The position numbers and the translations under genes are program-made. Positions 19,328-31,112 of a stretch of 64,000 bases of DNA are shown in pieces. Location: assembly GCF_921293095.1 (NCBI RefSeq), contig NC_060247.1:109821111-109885110 (forward strand), given 5' to 3'. The notes beneath the pieces are model-generated. The model was not told the origin of the DNA, made no database searches, and saw nothing but the letters and a program-made list of their open reading frames with translations. Numbering within the stretch: the first letter of the stretch is position 1; every line of letters starts with the position of its first letter. This stretch comes from Ischnura elegans. Taxonomy: Eukaryota > Arthropoda > Insecta > Odonata > Coenagrionidae.

Positions 19328-19735
19328 AAGAATGGTTTAGCACAGCGCTCCATTCTGCTCTCCTATCCGTTAGCCATTTCATAGTGATAATGGCGTATTT
19401 ATTCTCTTATGCATCCTTCATTACCTGCCCTAAGTAATTCATTCGGTGTCAATCCTTGCCCTTCTTCACTGCCACCTGTCCTTAAATGATAGTTTACATC
19501 AGACCATCATGCCTCATAATTTGGCCAACTAAGTTGTCTCGTCCTCTCCTTCTTATGAGACTTATTTTTTCTCCTACTTTTCATATCATTTCCTCATTAC
19601 TAACTCGGCCGACCCATTTTACCTTAATCATTCTTCGGTATCATCACATTTTGAATGCTTCCACTCTTGCCCTCTCTGCACCTGAGATCTTCCAAGCCTC
19701 GCTCCCATAGAGAAGCATGCTCCATCGTATTAAGT
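19328..19735 (-). pseudogene. RTE LINE C-terminal fragment, diverged
   Basis: Minus-strand words equivalent to the YGSEAW ... CYRRMMKI ... DRVSNEE ... GHILRHDGL region of the longer copies, with many changes. Lies within the unit-II-only segment 19184-19858. Confidence 0.65.
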
Positions 19736-21069
19736 TTTGTAATCCTCAAATAAATGCTACTGTTGAAGTGAAATCTCACTACTTGTATGGAAATGGTGAC
19801 TTGATGTGGCTCGTAAGTTCTAATAAACCTACACTTTAGCAACATAAGTATTAAATCGTCCCGGTAATGTAAGAGTTTATTTTAAAATTTACCATCCACG
19901 AATTTTATCGACGATTGAAAAACCTTTCAAGTAAGCATGCAAAATGCTTGCACTTTAAATTATCAGTCACGGCTTATCTTCTATCTATTTGTTATTTCAA
20001 TAAATTCCATAAAATTAAAATATATCACGTAACGAACTGGTTTTGTCTATCCTGAATATCATTGTTATAGGTTACCGCAAGTGCAATTAAAGGGCATAGC
20101 CGAATAAGAAGGTGAAAAGTCCCTCCTCCAGGATTTTTTCCGGACTTGGGGCATAGGATTTGGGATCAAAAAAGGACTAACATCCCCACACTTCCAGCCC
20201 GCTAGAGGCACACCAGGGTCGGTTAGCTCGAAAATTCGATTTCCACTCTTTTTAAAATATCTCGGGGTAGAAAGCATATTTTTAAATGGGGTTTGCGGCA
20301 TTTGAAGGCTTTCTTAAAGTAGCAGATGCATAATTTTTTAACATTTATTTAGTGGCATAAAGAGAAATAGCGTCGATGCGTACATTTCAAACGATAATTT
20401 TCATAAAATATTTTTGAGAAGGCCAGAAAGAAAAAAAATGAGTTTCGAAGGATTATTTAAATAGCTTTCGGCTAATGTAATGAAAAAAGTATATTTAGGT
20501 GGTGGAACAACGCGAAAAAAATAAAATATGCGATTTTGGCCATTTTTTGATGTTTTTTCAATGACCTCTGCCCCCATAACACACGTTTCATACTATCTTG
20601 CACATATTTAGTCCTCTCACTTGCACATATTTGGTCCTCCTGAGTATGCTTTTTTCAAATTAAAAAAATTCCAGACACCCAACCCTTCCATACCCTTCAA
20701 AACTTAGAAGGGAATTGATTGGGAAGTGTACGATATTTATTCAGCGTCCTCTAGGACCTAGTAGTCAGCTATACCAAATTGAAAAAAATCATTTAGACTA
20801 CCCGACCTACGCTTAACCCTTGGGATTTTATCATAGGTTAATGTTAGGCAACTGCTGAAGTCAAAAGTACAAAATGTTCAAGTTTTTAACTTTTTTTACT
20901 GCTTGCGTACAAATAACAAAAAAAACATACGAACAATATCTGCTCAAACATGGATTTTTTGTGAATTTTCACTGAACAATTTAATCGTCTTCCTCTGAAT
21001 CTTCATTGATAATGTTATAATATTTTCCTTCAAAAATATTTTAGATAAAATCTCGGCCGGTCTTGCAAT

Positions 21070-21360
21070 TTTAACTTAGTATCGGCCATTGGTTAAATAA
21101 TACATTATTGCTGCTACATGAGCGCAACACCCTACTGTTCAATTATCGTTCGCACAATCACTGCAATATCGTAATATACAGTCTGTTCCGATCCCATTTG
21201 CTATATAATCTATATAATAATTATATTTCGCCCTATTTTTATGTCTAGATGGCACTGAAACTCTCAATATCCTATCGTTCTCTTGAAAATAGGTAACGTT
21301 CAGCCTATTGTCATTATCCAGCATTTCAGCTAAATTTGATAGGATCTGCTTTAGCTGATA
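21070..21360 (-). pseudogene. SWIM-finger transposon relic, unit II copy
   Basis: Same reading as 1557-1855 (RVSVPSRHKNRAKYNYYIDY ... RYCSDCAND), continuing to GCCAHVAAI after a stop. The shared position shows it predates the duplication. Confidence 0.5.
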
Positions 21361-21429
21361 ACTCCCATTTCATAAAAATATGTCAACGCGGGAGGGATTA
21401 GATTAAATGGAGAATTGAAAGATATTTAA

Positions 21430-21680
21430 CAGTGAGCAGGATATACGATATTTGAAACAATAGAAAGCAGATATTTAAGGTGGTTGGGCCTCTTGAGAAG
21501 GAATATCACCGATATGACTAGTGTTGAACACCCCCTCGAGGAAGACCTAGACTGAGCTGGAGAGACCAATGGGTGGGGTAATGGGTGGGGTAAAAAGACT
21601 TTGAGCAGAGATAGAAACGACGGCAGACAGAGAAGAGGGGAGGCTGGTCGTTTTGAAGGCTAAATACCAACTTGTTTTGC
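21430..21680 (+). pseudogene. LINE C-terminal relic, unit II copy
   Basis: Aligns with 1916-2170, with a short deletion and a small local repeat near 21570-21595. Degenerate. Confidence 0.5.
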
Positions 21681-21709
21681 ATGTAGGAGTGTATGAAGTA
21701 GCGTAAAGT

Positions 21710-21955
21710 CCTGGTATTACTTACGCAGAATGGTTAGTAGACTCAGTTTGCTCAGATGTAAACTGTCGCATCGTCACGAGATACGCAGCATAAATTTTTT
21801 TTTTTTTTTTTTTTTGCGGATAGGGACTTGATCTAAGCAAGCAGACAATATTTTCTTCTCGTTCAACGACGTTATTATACGAGTAATCTGTTTATCGATA
21901 ATACTCGACGGCACTTTGATTTAGGTCTTGACCCTAAGGTCTCGAGGTGACAAAA
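21710..21955 (+). repeat. Dispersed repeat R, copy 4
   Basis: Unit II counterpart of 2200-2440, with a T-run expanded to about 20 bases at 21795-21815. Confidence 0.6.
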
Positions 21956-22537
21956 ACTCATGCTCATCATTGATGCTGTCCAAAGGCTTCACATAACACT
22001 TTGAACCCAGATCCTTTTCATTTCCATCCAAGCGCTCTACACATCTAGGCTACCTCGCTCCGATGATATTTTAAAGGTGATGGCTATAAGTAATGGTGAA
22101 TGAAAATGCTTACAACTTAAGATACATTACTTCCAAAGCCAGCCAAGAAAGGTGCAACCTTTTTATATATTTTTAATTTTTTAATCTATCATTTCGAAGG
22201 ATATGTTATTGTACATGTTATTCAGCTTCTGTACGTGTTCAAGGTACTAAAACTTAAAAATAGACCAATAATTACATAGTATCTCATTTATTTGTTTTTA
22301 AATTTACAGAGCTGCAATGAATAGAGTTTTTCTTAGGAAAAAATATTTTTCATCACAGATTAGAATATTGCATATGTCGCCAAATCTGCAAAAAAATTAA
22401 AATATTCTACTGCTTTGATGATGCGTGTTAGTACCATTCAGTAAGTTCCCAATTAGTAAGGTAGAAATACAGGTGGGTACGGATGTATCACTTCATCGGG
22501 TCGTATAATTTTCGGAAAATGTCTTATACTTTCTTCT

Positions 22538-22664
22538 TCAAAAATATTTGGCACACGAATCCAAGCCGCTTATTCGGGACTTCATCCTCGACACACGAGT
22601 CTTGACTTTCGGTGAACACGATTCTCCCTCTCCCTCTGAACATTGGAAAAATTCAGCTACATTC
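22538..22664 (-). CDS. G3 exon 6 (terminal)
   Basis: 127 nt; starts NVAEFFQCSEGEGESCSPKV and ends GLDSCAKYF, stop TGA at 22540-22538. Same length and cysteines as G4. Confidence 0.76.
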
Positions 22665-25600
22665 CTAAAAAAATAATTTGGGATAAATAAATAACTCTGT
22701 GCATGTATCAATAAAATACATAAATAATAAACATAAATTTATATGAGTTAAAAAAATAAAAAATATTTATAAAAAATATTTTTTTTATTCGGGGATGTTC
22801 AGGAAATGATTATTAAGGCATGAGGACAACAATGAGAATAAGTGAGCTTGTATTGCGATAGAAGCTAATCAGATCAAGTATCTTGAATTGAAATAAAGCA
22901 ATAGAAAAGGAACCATTACATATTAGTCGTATTAAATACTTTTTCTTCTCTAGAAAATACTTGACTATCTTCATCATGAATTTTTACCGTATTAAATGGT
23001 GAACTGATGCTACCGACCGCGTCATTTTTAGAACGGGGAAAGTTATACTGAGTTTCCTGTTTTTTCACTTACTGGCACACGTATTCCTTGGTGAAAGGAT
23101 CAGTTTCTTCTTCTTCCGAGTCACACAAAGCCACAGTATCCAGATCGTCCATGAATGACACGCTGGTTTTACATTTTTTCCACATTCTCCTAAAGCATTC
23201 CTTGTCCTCTTCGTCTTCTTGTACTGAGTTTTAAACAAGAGAAAAAAGGTAAAGTGGTCAGGATTCATAATACATTTCTCGATATCTTCTTATCAATGAA
23301 AACAATGGAAGTGGATAAAATATTACCATTCATCATATCACCATCATTTTCACATAGTGTGATCAAAGCGGTTTCCAACATCTCTGCTATGAGAGGAACC
23401 ATTTCTGTTGATTTATTTGAGATGTTCCGTAAAGATTCGGCGCCGTTCCTCATGCATTGAGTGAGCAAATCTTGCTTTCTGTGAAGATAGAGGAAATGTC
23501 AAAGGCATGACTCCGCTACAACAAAAATGAAAATACTTATAAAAGTTACAGTCAGTGGTATACCCGATTGTAATCACCGGATTATTAATGAGTAATGATT
23601 AAAATAGATTAAATTCATGGCTATTAAAATAGATGTATTACTTACCACGGAATTTATAGCTCATTTGTTGGCAAAAAGGACAATATTGGTATTTACGTGG
23701 TAAGGTTGCCAAAAATCATTCACTTTCTTTTTTTATGTATGATCTACACGATAGCATTCCCTTTCATAGACAAAATTAAGGAGCAAAAGTTGATAACATT
23801 GACATAAAAATTGCGATAAGTTTATAGAAAAACTAAATTAGTTTAATTTTTCTGTCGTTGGTTATTGGTATGTTTAATTTTTTCATTATGATTTATTCCC
23901 GAAAAGGATTATATTGTTTTGATCTATTTTAAGTTCATATCACGTTAATATCCTATGGAATCGTATGAGCATATTAATGATGCTAATAACTGATAAAGGT
24001 AATTAAATTATACATAGATATCGTTATGGAGGGTAGGTACTCCAACTGGCAAAGTATAATCAAACAGTGGCATAGCAAGCTAAAGGAAGAGTAACGAAAA
24101 ATGTTTTTTTATGTTATAAATTAGAAAAAATGCAATATTTTGGTGTATTAATAGCCTGTGACTGCTGCAACTTAATGTGAGCTTGATTAGTGTGATAATT
24201 TAACTTGTACAAGACCGAGAAATTTTTTGAGAACAATAATAATAATAATTTATTATTATATTTGTTTTCAATTTTTTATAAAGCATTTTTATTTAGTATT
24301 TAGGCTATCATAGTATTTTTATTTATTATATTTTAAATATTTTATTCATTAAATTTTACTGATTTTATTGTTTTTCATTCTCGGATTTCTTTAAAGACAA
24401 AACTTCTTGGAACCAGTGGCGGATTACAGGGATGGTTATATGTACCTTTTTTTTTAATTATATTTGATTCCCGAAAAGGAAAATGCAGTTTTGTTTATGC
24501 ACTTTAAGTTCCTCTCACGATGGAATCAAATAAGCATGTTAATAATAGCAACAATTGATAAAGATACTACTGTCTGTAAAAAAAGCAAGACACCCGAGTT
24601 TGAGGAGTCTGTATTGTCCAAACGAGGCAATCAATTTCAATGCAACAAAAAGTGAAACGTCGAGTAAGAAAATGTTACCTACGCAGCAATTCCCGAAAAC
24701 AACCACCAACATTGATAAAAAATTATCATTACCTGCACAAGTGCTTGCAAGGGAGACATTTGGTATCGGGAAACATGCTCAAGGTCTCGTTCCTTTGTTC
24801 TTCCGTGTACTCCCGACGAATGCATTCGTAAACGGCTTCCCCCCTCACCTGAAAAAATACAAACATCAGATGGAAGCACTGAAGCTAACTTGCGACTTTA
24901 AGTGAAATTAATAACGTGTCAATCTTGTTACATATTATGCTTATATCCATCAGATAAATATCGTGAAAAGAATATAGTCTGAGGTTTCAGGCGAGATGGA
25001 GTGGAAACGTGACATAATGAAAATGAAAAAGCAGGAGCAATTTCCACAAATTACATTTATTAAAACGACCGGTTTCGCTTTTCAGCATCATCAGGTCTAT
25101 GATGCTGAAAAGCGAAACCTGTCGTTTTAATAAATGTAAAATTGTGGAAATTGCTCCTGCTTTTTCATTTTCATCGTGAAAAGATTTTGAAGAGATGTGT
25201 ATGAAAATGTTGAAAGTTTGCCCAAATAACAAAAAAATATCAAATGAAAATTCGCGCGCAAGTTTATATGAAATATATCATGGAGTAACGTTTAGTTAAA
25301 ATATTTGATTCTTTTACGTATTTTATCATTGAAATTCAGGTTAAAAATAAGTTATTGCAGCTATACAAGGCCGTTTTCTGCATTATTCGACATAAGAATG
25401 TGCAAATGTCCTATTTATCCCATAAATACTGGACGAGTTCCTAGAAAGTATTGCCAAAAACATAATACAATATAATAAAATACATTTTGGACGCGAAATA
25501 TTTATTCTTAATATTTGACTGCACTCCGAATATCAGTGATCAAACTTCTAAATTGCCGATCTCAACAGTTGAAGAGTTTATATTTGAGTTGAGAGTTTCA

Positions 25601-28494
25601 AGCACCACGCTTTATCAGTCGACGAAAATTTAAGGTCGTCACATCAAGAGATATTTTGTCTTATTTATGAAAATTAAGTAGAGAAAGGCTACTCTATTAT
25701 TACTACTGCACTGAGAATATTTATAATGCTGCCAGTTACAGTGTCATCTGGAGGACTAAGTTTTAGAAAACTCAAAATCATCAAAAACTACACGAGGAGT
25801 ACAGTGGGATAATAGTGAATATCTAATTTAAGGACAATAATAGGTAACTGAACGTAAGCAAGCATTCTTTGTCAACTTGACGACATCATCAGTACAAGCA
25901 GCTAAACATGCTCAAAGAATTCAAGTTTGAGGCAAAATACATAGAAAATATTTGCGTAGTTGCAATTGAGTCACAATACAGACACATTATTTGAATTAGT
26001 CATGTTTAAGTGTATTGTATTGCGTTACTAAAAGCACTATTCTGTGTAAGTGTAATTCATGTAGTACTACGTATCAGTGTATTGTAGAAGACTAGAGAGA
26101 GTGAAGTGGGTGGGTTGAGTGAGGGATGAGGAGGTGCTGGAAAGAGTTCTGCATCTACATCTACACAATACCCCGCAAGCTGCCTAAAAGGCGTGTGGCA
26201 GGGGGTGTTAGGACACCAGCCGTTTACAGCTAAAAAATGAAGTGCTCTAACGTAGTTGGGACTAGCGTTTATTAGAGTCCTTAATGGTTCGGGGGAAAAA
26301 CAAATTCCCATGCATATTTGCTCGGCAAAACATCTCTCTTAATTTATCGCTTCTGTCGAACCTGGAAATATAATGGGGCTCTAATATTATGTTCTCCGTG
26401 TCGCTCTTGAAAATATCCATTCTTAATTGTTCAAGCAATCTAAGCCTAGCGCGCAGCCTCCGAGTCGCCAGCGGCTCCCAGCCTAATTCGCATACCATCT
26501 GGGTAACACTGTCTTAACACCGGTAGCAGTTTTTGACGATACGCGCAGCCTTCCTTTGTACATATTTTATTCAGCTCGCGGATTAAATCTTTCTGCACCG
26601 GATCACATACGCTCGCGGCATATTCAAGGTGCGGTCGGACGAGTGCGAAATAGCACCTTTCTTTTATATGATCTTAGGTTTTCCCGGCGTATCAGTTGCA
26701 GAAAAGTTTCTCGGGTTTTCCACCGGTTGACATGGGAGACATGGACGACATCAGCCGGTGGAAAACCCGAGAAAATTTTCTGCAATCTTTCTTTTACTTT
26801 CTTATCCGAAAATCTTTCCACAATACGCTTGACGAATCCTAATTTCTTCAGGGCTATGCCGCAAATATTCTTTATTTGTGTTCCCCACGTGAGGTTCGAG
26901 TTGGGAAGGAAATAAATATTATTGAGAACTGTATAGAAGAGAAAGGGGAATCGGATCGGGCATATTTTAGGAGGGAAGGGGATTTTAAGTACAGCAGACG
27001 AGGGAACAGTGGAAGGAGCAGGGGCGCAGCAAGGAATTAGGGCTGGGGGGTTTAGGCACAACTAATACTGGGGTGTCTGGGGGTGTGGAATACTCGCCAG
27101 GGAAAACGGGAGGTGCGGTGGTACTAGTTTAGAAAATTTTCAAGATAAATGGTTCAAAATGGTGAGTTTCACGGCTTTCGGAGGGATTTTATTTACATTT
27201 ACACTATTCTGTAAGTAACATTAATCCAATTAAGTAAAATGGATTTAACTTTTAAAACATTCTGAGCTCCCCCCTCGCTGCACCACTGGGAAGGAGAATG
27301 AGAAGAGTAAGAAGAAGGCTAAAGATGACGGACGAATTGAGGTTAGAAAGGATCTGGTTCTGGGTCTGGAGAAGGAAATCAAAGAGGGAGCCTTGTACAG
27401 AAGGATGAGACGACCTTGGTGTTTGTGACCTGGCAGTGAAAGGCAGAAAACCAGTTGATGAAGTGCATAAGTGTTATGAATAAGTGTCCGCTTCCACTTA
27501 GATTAATTTTCTGAATATCGTGCACCTATTCTCTATTTATTTTTTCAGTGGTTCTCTTTTATTGATCTGTAATGAAATGATATTTTGTAATCAAAGTAGA
27601 CCGGGAAATAAAATGTGATTCTTAAACATGGAGGACACAGCTATCTCTACTCGAATAAAATCATTTTAATCCTTCCAATGAATCATGTTTTATGAAAAAT
27701 GAATTAATCATGTATACTATGAATGTTTTAGTATTGTTAAGTTTTTAAAATAATTATATGGTTCCTCTAAATAGGGCTAAAATTATGAAAATCCGATGAC
27801 GAGATACACTCGTCATTGCGCGGTTTGGCGTCGAAAGTTCATGACGAGCTAGACTCGTCATTACAGTGCAAGGGGTTAATAAATAAAACTTATTAATAGC
27901 ATGCATGCGGTGTGTGATTTCAACCACTGTATCTCTGAAAATAGTTTACGGAGGTATTGCATTAATTGGTGGTATGGAATGTTATTTGGAGGAGGCGACC
28001 GACCGCTTAGGTCATTTGCGCCATGAGGGAAGGGGTAGGTAAGGAAGGGTGGAGAGAAATCCGGCGTCGGCATCAGCCTATTGTTAACGAAAGGCGCCAA
28101 TGGGACCACGGCTCAACGTCCCATCCGACGGACGGAGTGTTGATCTTGAAATGTCTTCCACGTAGAATTCAAGCAGAGATCGGTCAGTGTCTGAAAATTC
28201 TCTGCCACCGTCGGGATTTGAACCCGATCACGCCGGGTGGGAAGCCACCACTCTAGCCACCACAACAACCCGATCCCCCTAATATATTTCATTATTGTGG
28301 TGGGAGGAGTGAGGGAGGGGGAGTATATGGATCTTCCTCCCCTGATAAAACTCCTAGTTCCGGCCCTGAGCGTGGGATCAACCCATTCGGAGAACTCACA
28401 TCAGCCTCTGTTCTGCATTTGATGGATTGCGGGCTCATTGTAGGTTCCGGTATCGGATCAGAGATGACAATCGCTGCGAACGTAATGCAAGCAC
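22538..28494 (-). CDS. G3: secreted cysteine-rich protein, DUF1397-like, tandem paralog of G4
   Basis: Exons: 28494-28400, 24848-24733, 23478-23327, 23223-23073, 22664-22538. All splice sites, phases and cysteines match G4; identity is high in introns too. An exon 1 like that of G4 was not found above 28500, where the two units diverge. An in-frame ATG at 28513-28511 would give MVFYFTGACITFAAIVIS, but those first residues coincide with the polypyrimidine tract and AG acceptor used in G4 and G2, and G4 has ATT there. An upstream exon 1, possibly displaced by insertions, is therefore the likelier start. Consensus donors throughout (GTGAGT, GTAATG, GTAATA, GTAAGT) suggest this is the intact copy of the pair. 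Possible poly(A) signal (TTTATT on the plus strand) at 22287-22292. Confidence 0.72.
23073..23223 (-). CDS. G3 exon 5
   Basis: 151 nt, acceptor CTCAG, donor CA|GTAAGT. Encodes QEDEEDKECFRRMWKKCKTS and ALCDSEEEE, with four Cys. Confidence 0.78.
23327..23478 (-). CDS. G3 exon 4
   Basis: 152 nt after CTTCACAG; donor G|GTAATA. Encodes KQDLLTQCMRNGAESLRNIS and ends CENDGDMMN. Same two Cys and sequons as G4. Confidence 0.78.
24733..24848 (-). CDS. G3 exon 3 (CxxCxxxC-R module)
   Basis: 116 nt after TTTTTTCAG; donor AG|GTAATG. Encodes VRGEAVYECIRREYTEEQRN, then ETLSMF and CLPCKHLC-R. The RNET sequon is kept. Confidence 0.77.
24972..25173. mobile_element. Foldback (hairpin) insertion
   Basis: Arms of about 75 bp (25017-25092 and 25099-25173) are near-perfect inverted repeats. 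Flanked by an 11-bp duplication TCGTGAAAAGA (24961-24971, 25174-25184). Absent from the matching G4 intron near 8158. The centre holds gatgatgctgaaaagcgaaac in inverted form. Confidence 0.75.
25185..26085. other. G3 intron 2 and interspersed sequence
   Basis: 25185-25725 aligns with unit I (8160-8508 and 11157-11360). The remainder is unit-II-only and unassigned. Confidence 0.45.
26086..26146 (+). pseudogene. Scrap of the 29.9-kb-type LINE
   Basis: Reads LERVKWVG then VRDEEVLERV, like MERVKWTERKRNDEVLDMV at 29.95 kb. Cut by the CR1-like fragment that follows. Confidence 0.45.
26150..26930 (-). mobile_element. CR1/L2-like LINE 3' fragment with hairpin insertion
   Basis: Minus-strand words YFALVRPHLEYAASV, VCELGWEPLATRR, RSDKLREMFCRAN and NLFFPRTIKD mark the end of a LINE reverse transcriptase; LTWGTQIKNICGIALKKLGF lies further upstream. 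Frames are broken. Related 3' fragments are at 42006-42310 and 63805-64000. Confidence 0.7.
26688..26792. repeat. Hairpin inside the CR1-like fragment
   Basis: Arms ctcgggttttccaccgg and ccggtggaaaacccgag with flanking gcagaaaa / ttttctgc, separated by about 30 bases. Confidence 0.7.
27019..27288. mobile_element. hAT-like MITE, copy A
   Basis: Ends CAGGGGCGCAGCAAGG / CTCGCTGCACCACTG, flanked by a perfect 8-bp duplication GGAAGGAG (27011-27018, 27289-27296). 270 bp, non-coding. Same family as 56907-57183. Confidence 0.85.
27300..28084. other. No gene; possible piggyBac-like end at 27797-27884
   Basis: Contains two small palindromes (gacgagatacactcgtc, gacgagctagactcgtc) followed by gtgcaaggggttaa, a layout seen at piggyBac-like ends with TTAA. 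No transposase. Confidence 0.35.
28085..28282 (-). mobile_element. tRNA-derived SINE, family 2 (unit II)
   Basis: Counterpart of 11375-11568; the B-box region is shortened (tcgggatttgaacccgatca on the plus strand). Confidence 0.65.
28400..28494 (-). CDS. G3 exon 2 (signal peptide core)
   Basis: 95 nt between TTTACAG and GAT|GTGAGT. Encodes ACITFAAIVIS then DPIPEPTMSPQSIKCRTEAD. Reading on upstream to 28513 gives a possible alternative ATG start without exon 1. Confidence 0.72.
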
Positions 28495-28524
28495 CTGTAA
28501 AGTAGAAAACCATGAAAGCCAATT

Positions 28525-29495
28525 CAATTCACTCCCTGGTCTCTGGTCTTATTTGGATACCGCAGTGCTATAAAACGACCCTTTTCGGCAGTCCTTCAAA
28601 TAGGTATGGGGTGGGGGAGTGGAGGCCATGGGACACAGCTGACGGCTCGTGCCTAGAAAGTTTGTTTGTCAACACTGGAAGCACGTTTCCCTACGTTTAG
28701 TGCACGATTTAAGTCCATTTTCCTTAGTAGAAAATGGAATGTACTCAAAGAAAGAAGTCTTTCACTATACCTCTTGCAGCGCCCCGCGATTCTATAATAA
28801 GAGTAATTCTCATCAATTTTTGTTAATTTTATTTTCCGGTGACTATTTTCTATTACTCTAATAACGATCATCCAGATATGAAATTTAATTTGGCCATGTT
28901 GCATCGACATGCTTGCCGCGTCGTCGTACTCTCCGCCGCCGGCGCGCCGCGGCAGCCAGAACCCGAGTCGACGGCACGGAAAAAACGATGTAACATTCGG
29001 GGTTGCCAATTGGTGCAAGGTTTTACTTTAGATTCACAATATAGAAACTTCAAAGAACAACATGATATAAACTACTTAGTGTAAGTCGATGATAGTATCT
29101 ACTTTTTCTCTACGTTTATGTAAAAAAATGGGCTGAAAACAGGCTCCGCCATTTTGTTATAAATCTATGGTTATTGATGAAACAAAATCTTTAAAAACCC
29201 TTCAAATAGAAGAAAAAGATTTGAAAATTAAGATGGTGAAACATTTTTTTCGATAAAACTATTCATAAAATCACTGCACGAGGATAGAGTTGGCAATTTT
29301 CAGAAAAAATCGAGGGTGGTCGTTTTTCGCTAAATTTGTTCAACTTTGACCTCACATATATTGCTAACGTGAAAACACAGGAAAAAAATAATCTGGAAAG
29401 CAATGCACAATTTAGTTGAGAATATATTTGCGACGTTTCATCTTCCTAGCTGAAAAAAATCGTTTTTGAGGGTTTGGTCAGCTTTTTTCGATTCT
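28525..29495. other. Upstream region of G3, no exon recognised
   Basis: Exon 1 of G3 would be expected here or further upstream. No ATG plus phase-1 donor resembling 12096-12132 was found. Frames at 28653-29018 lack supporting motifs. Confidence 0.4.
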
Positions 29496-29499
29496 AGCC

Positions 29500-29874
29500 C
29501 ACTGTGCGACGTTTCAATGTCTCTCTCATCGTCCTCAGGGCATGGAGTTGAAACGTCAGCTCTGGGGGAATAGCTCCCGTGAAGCATTCATCTACACAAT
29601 ATTGGTTTGGCAAAGGTATTCTAGGGAATCAATGAATCTAAATAGCATGATGTATCACTTTCCCGGCGGACAGAATAGATGAACTTTTATCGAGTTTCCG
29701 TTCGGGTAAGAAAATACAAGATTGGCAACGTTTCAAGTTCCTTGTTTTCTTCGGGTTGGGTTTCCGGGTAGCCTTGAGAATTGGTGACGAGACGGAACCC
29801 GAAACGTGGGTGATCTCACATTTTATTGCCCGCGCGGAAACTCGAGATGATTTTATTTAACCTAATTAGCAGTT
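29500..29874. repeat. Duplicated repeat block, unit II copy (left part)
   Basis: Aligns with 14508-14905. Interrupted after aattagcagtt by the LINE at 29875. Confidence 0.65.
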
Positions 29875-30289
29875 CTACGGTGCGGAATCGTGGACACTGA
29901 GGAAAGAAGACGAGAGAAGATTGGAGGCATTCGAGATGTGGGTATGGAGAAGAATGGAGAGGGTGAAATGGACGGAGAGGAAAAGGAATGACGAAGTGCT
30001 GGATATGGTTGGCGAGGAGAGACAGCTTTTAGATGAGATACGGAGGAGACAGAAGGTATGGATGGAGTTAGTGCTTAGCGGTGAGGGGATGTTGAAAATG
30101 GTGTTAGAGGGTAGAATGTTAGGGAAACGAGGGAGGGGAAGGAAAAGAATAGGATTTTTAGATAGATTGAAAGAGAGTAGGCCTTACTGTGAGTTAAAGA
30201 AGGCAGTGCTGGAAGGAAAGGGAGGCTCCCAGATCACTTCTTGCGTACTCCATGGAAACCTACCTTAATCGGTAGAATACTATAATAAT
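29875..30289 (+). mobile_element. 5'-truncated LINE insertion
   Basis: Flanked by an 11-bp duplication AATTAGCAGTT (29864-29874, 30290-30300); unit I has the uninterrupted site at 14890. Encodes YGAESWTLRKEDERR, EAFEMWVWRRMERVKW and GKRGRGRKRIGFLDRLKE, and ends in an ATA-type tail. A second copy is at 49675-50001. Confidence 0.85.
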
Positions 30290-30354
30290 AATTAGCAGTT
30301 GGCGAGACGAAAAACCTTTTTTTTTGGTTTACGTGGCCACAGGAGTAATAGATG

Positions 30355-30690
30355 ACGTGGTATAACTTACCAAGAATGGCTAGTAGACTCAGTTTCGTCA
30401 TCCTTCCTTGTGGGTGTAGCATTGTCACAGAATGTGCACCTCAAATGTGTCTTGCAGATAGGGGATAGATCCAATTAAGCAGGCGCAATTTCCTTCTCGT
30501 CCAACGACGTTCAATACGAGTAATCTGTTCAGCGATAACACTCAACTACGCTATGATTTAGGTCTTGACCCAGTGAGCATACACTATTTTCTTCTCGTTA
30601 TCCGACGTTCTATGCAAATAGTCTATCTACCGATATCAAACGACGGCTCAATGATACAGGTCGCGACCCATAGGATTCCAGCGAAGCAAA
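30355..30690 (+). repeat. Dispersed repeat R, copy 5
   Basis: Shares tggtataacttaccaagaat and tccaacgacgttcaatacga; counterpart of 14955-15275. Confidence 0.6.
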
Positions 30691-30920
30691 CTAACGCGCA
30701 ATAGTTCGTAAGGATAAAAAAAGATAATTTAATCTTCTTTGATCTTCAGCCGGGTCTCGCATCGGGTTACATCGGTGCCAAGGTCGTATTTGAGGGCACT
30801 TTTAGCCCTTAATTGGTCGCGAAAGTACATATTGACCAGACTGGATTTTCTGAGATGATTTTTACATAAAATAAAGCCCAAAATCCACTAACTCTTGTTT
30901 TACTTTGTGCTATTCCATTA

Positions 30921-31112
30921 TAAGTTTTTCCTGGATATACACAATTACGTATACCACTTATTTTTTATCAGAGCCCGGATATCAATGAATTATCATCATC
31001 TTCAGGCGCTAATTAAAAAGCGCTTGAAGATGATGATAATTCATTGTAACCCGGGTCGCGCTCTGATAAAAAATAAGTGGTATAAGTAATTGTGTGTATC
31101 CAGAAAAACTTA
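30921..31112. mobile_element. Foldback element
   Basis: Near-perfect inverted arms of about 90 bp (30921-31009, 31020-31112) around a 10-base A-rich loop. The inner arms read cttgaagatgatgataat. Confidence 0.75.

Noticed and set aside
28653-29018. 121-codon minus-strand frame as G3 exon 1
   Set aside because: No phase-1 donor before exon 2, no hydrophobic leader, and unlike the G4 exon 1.
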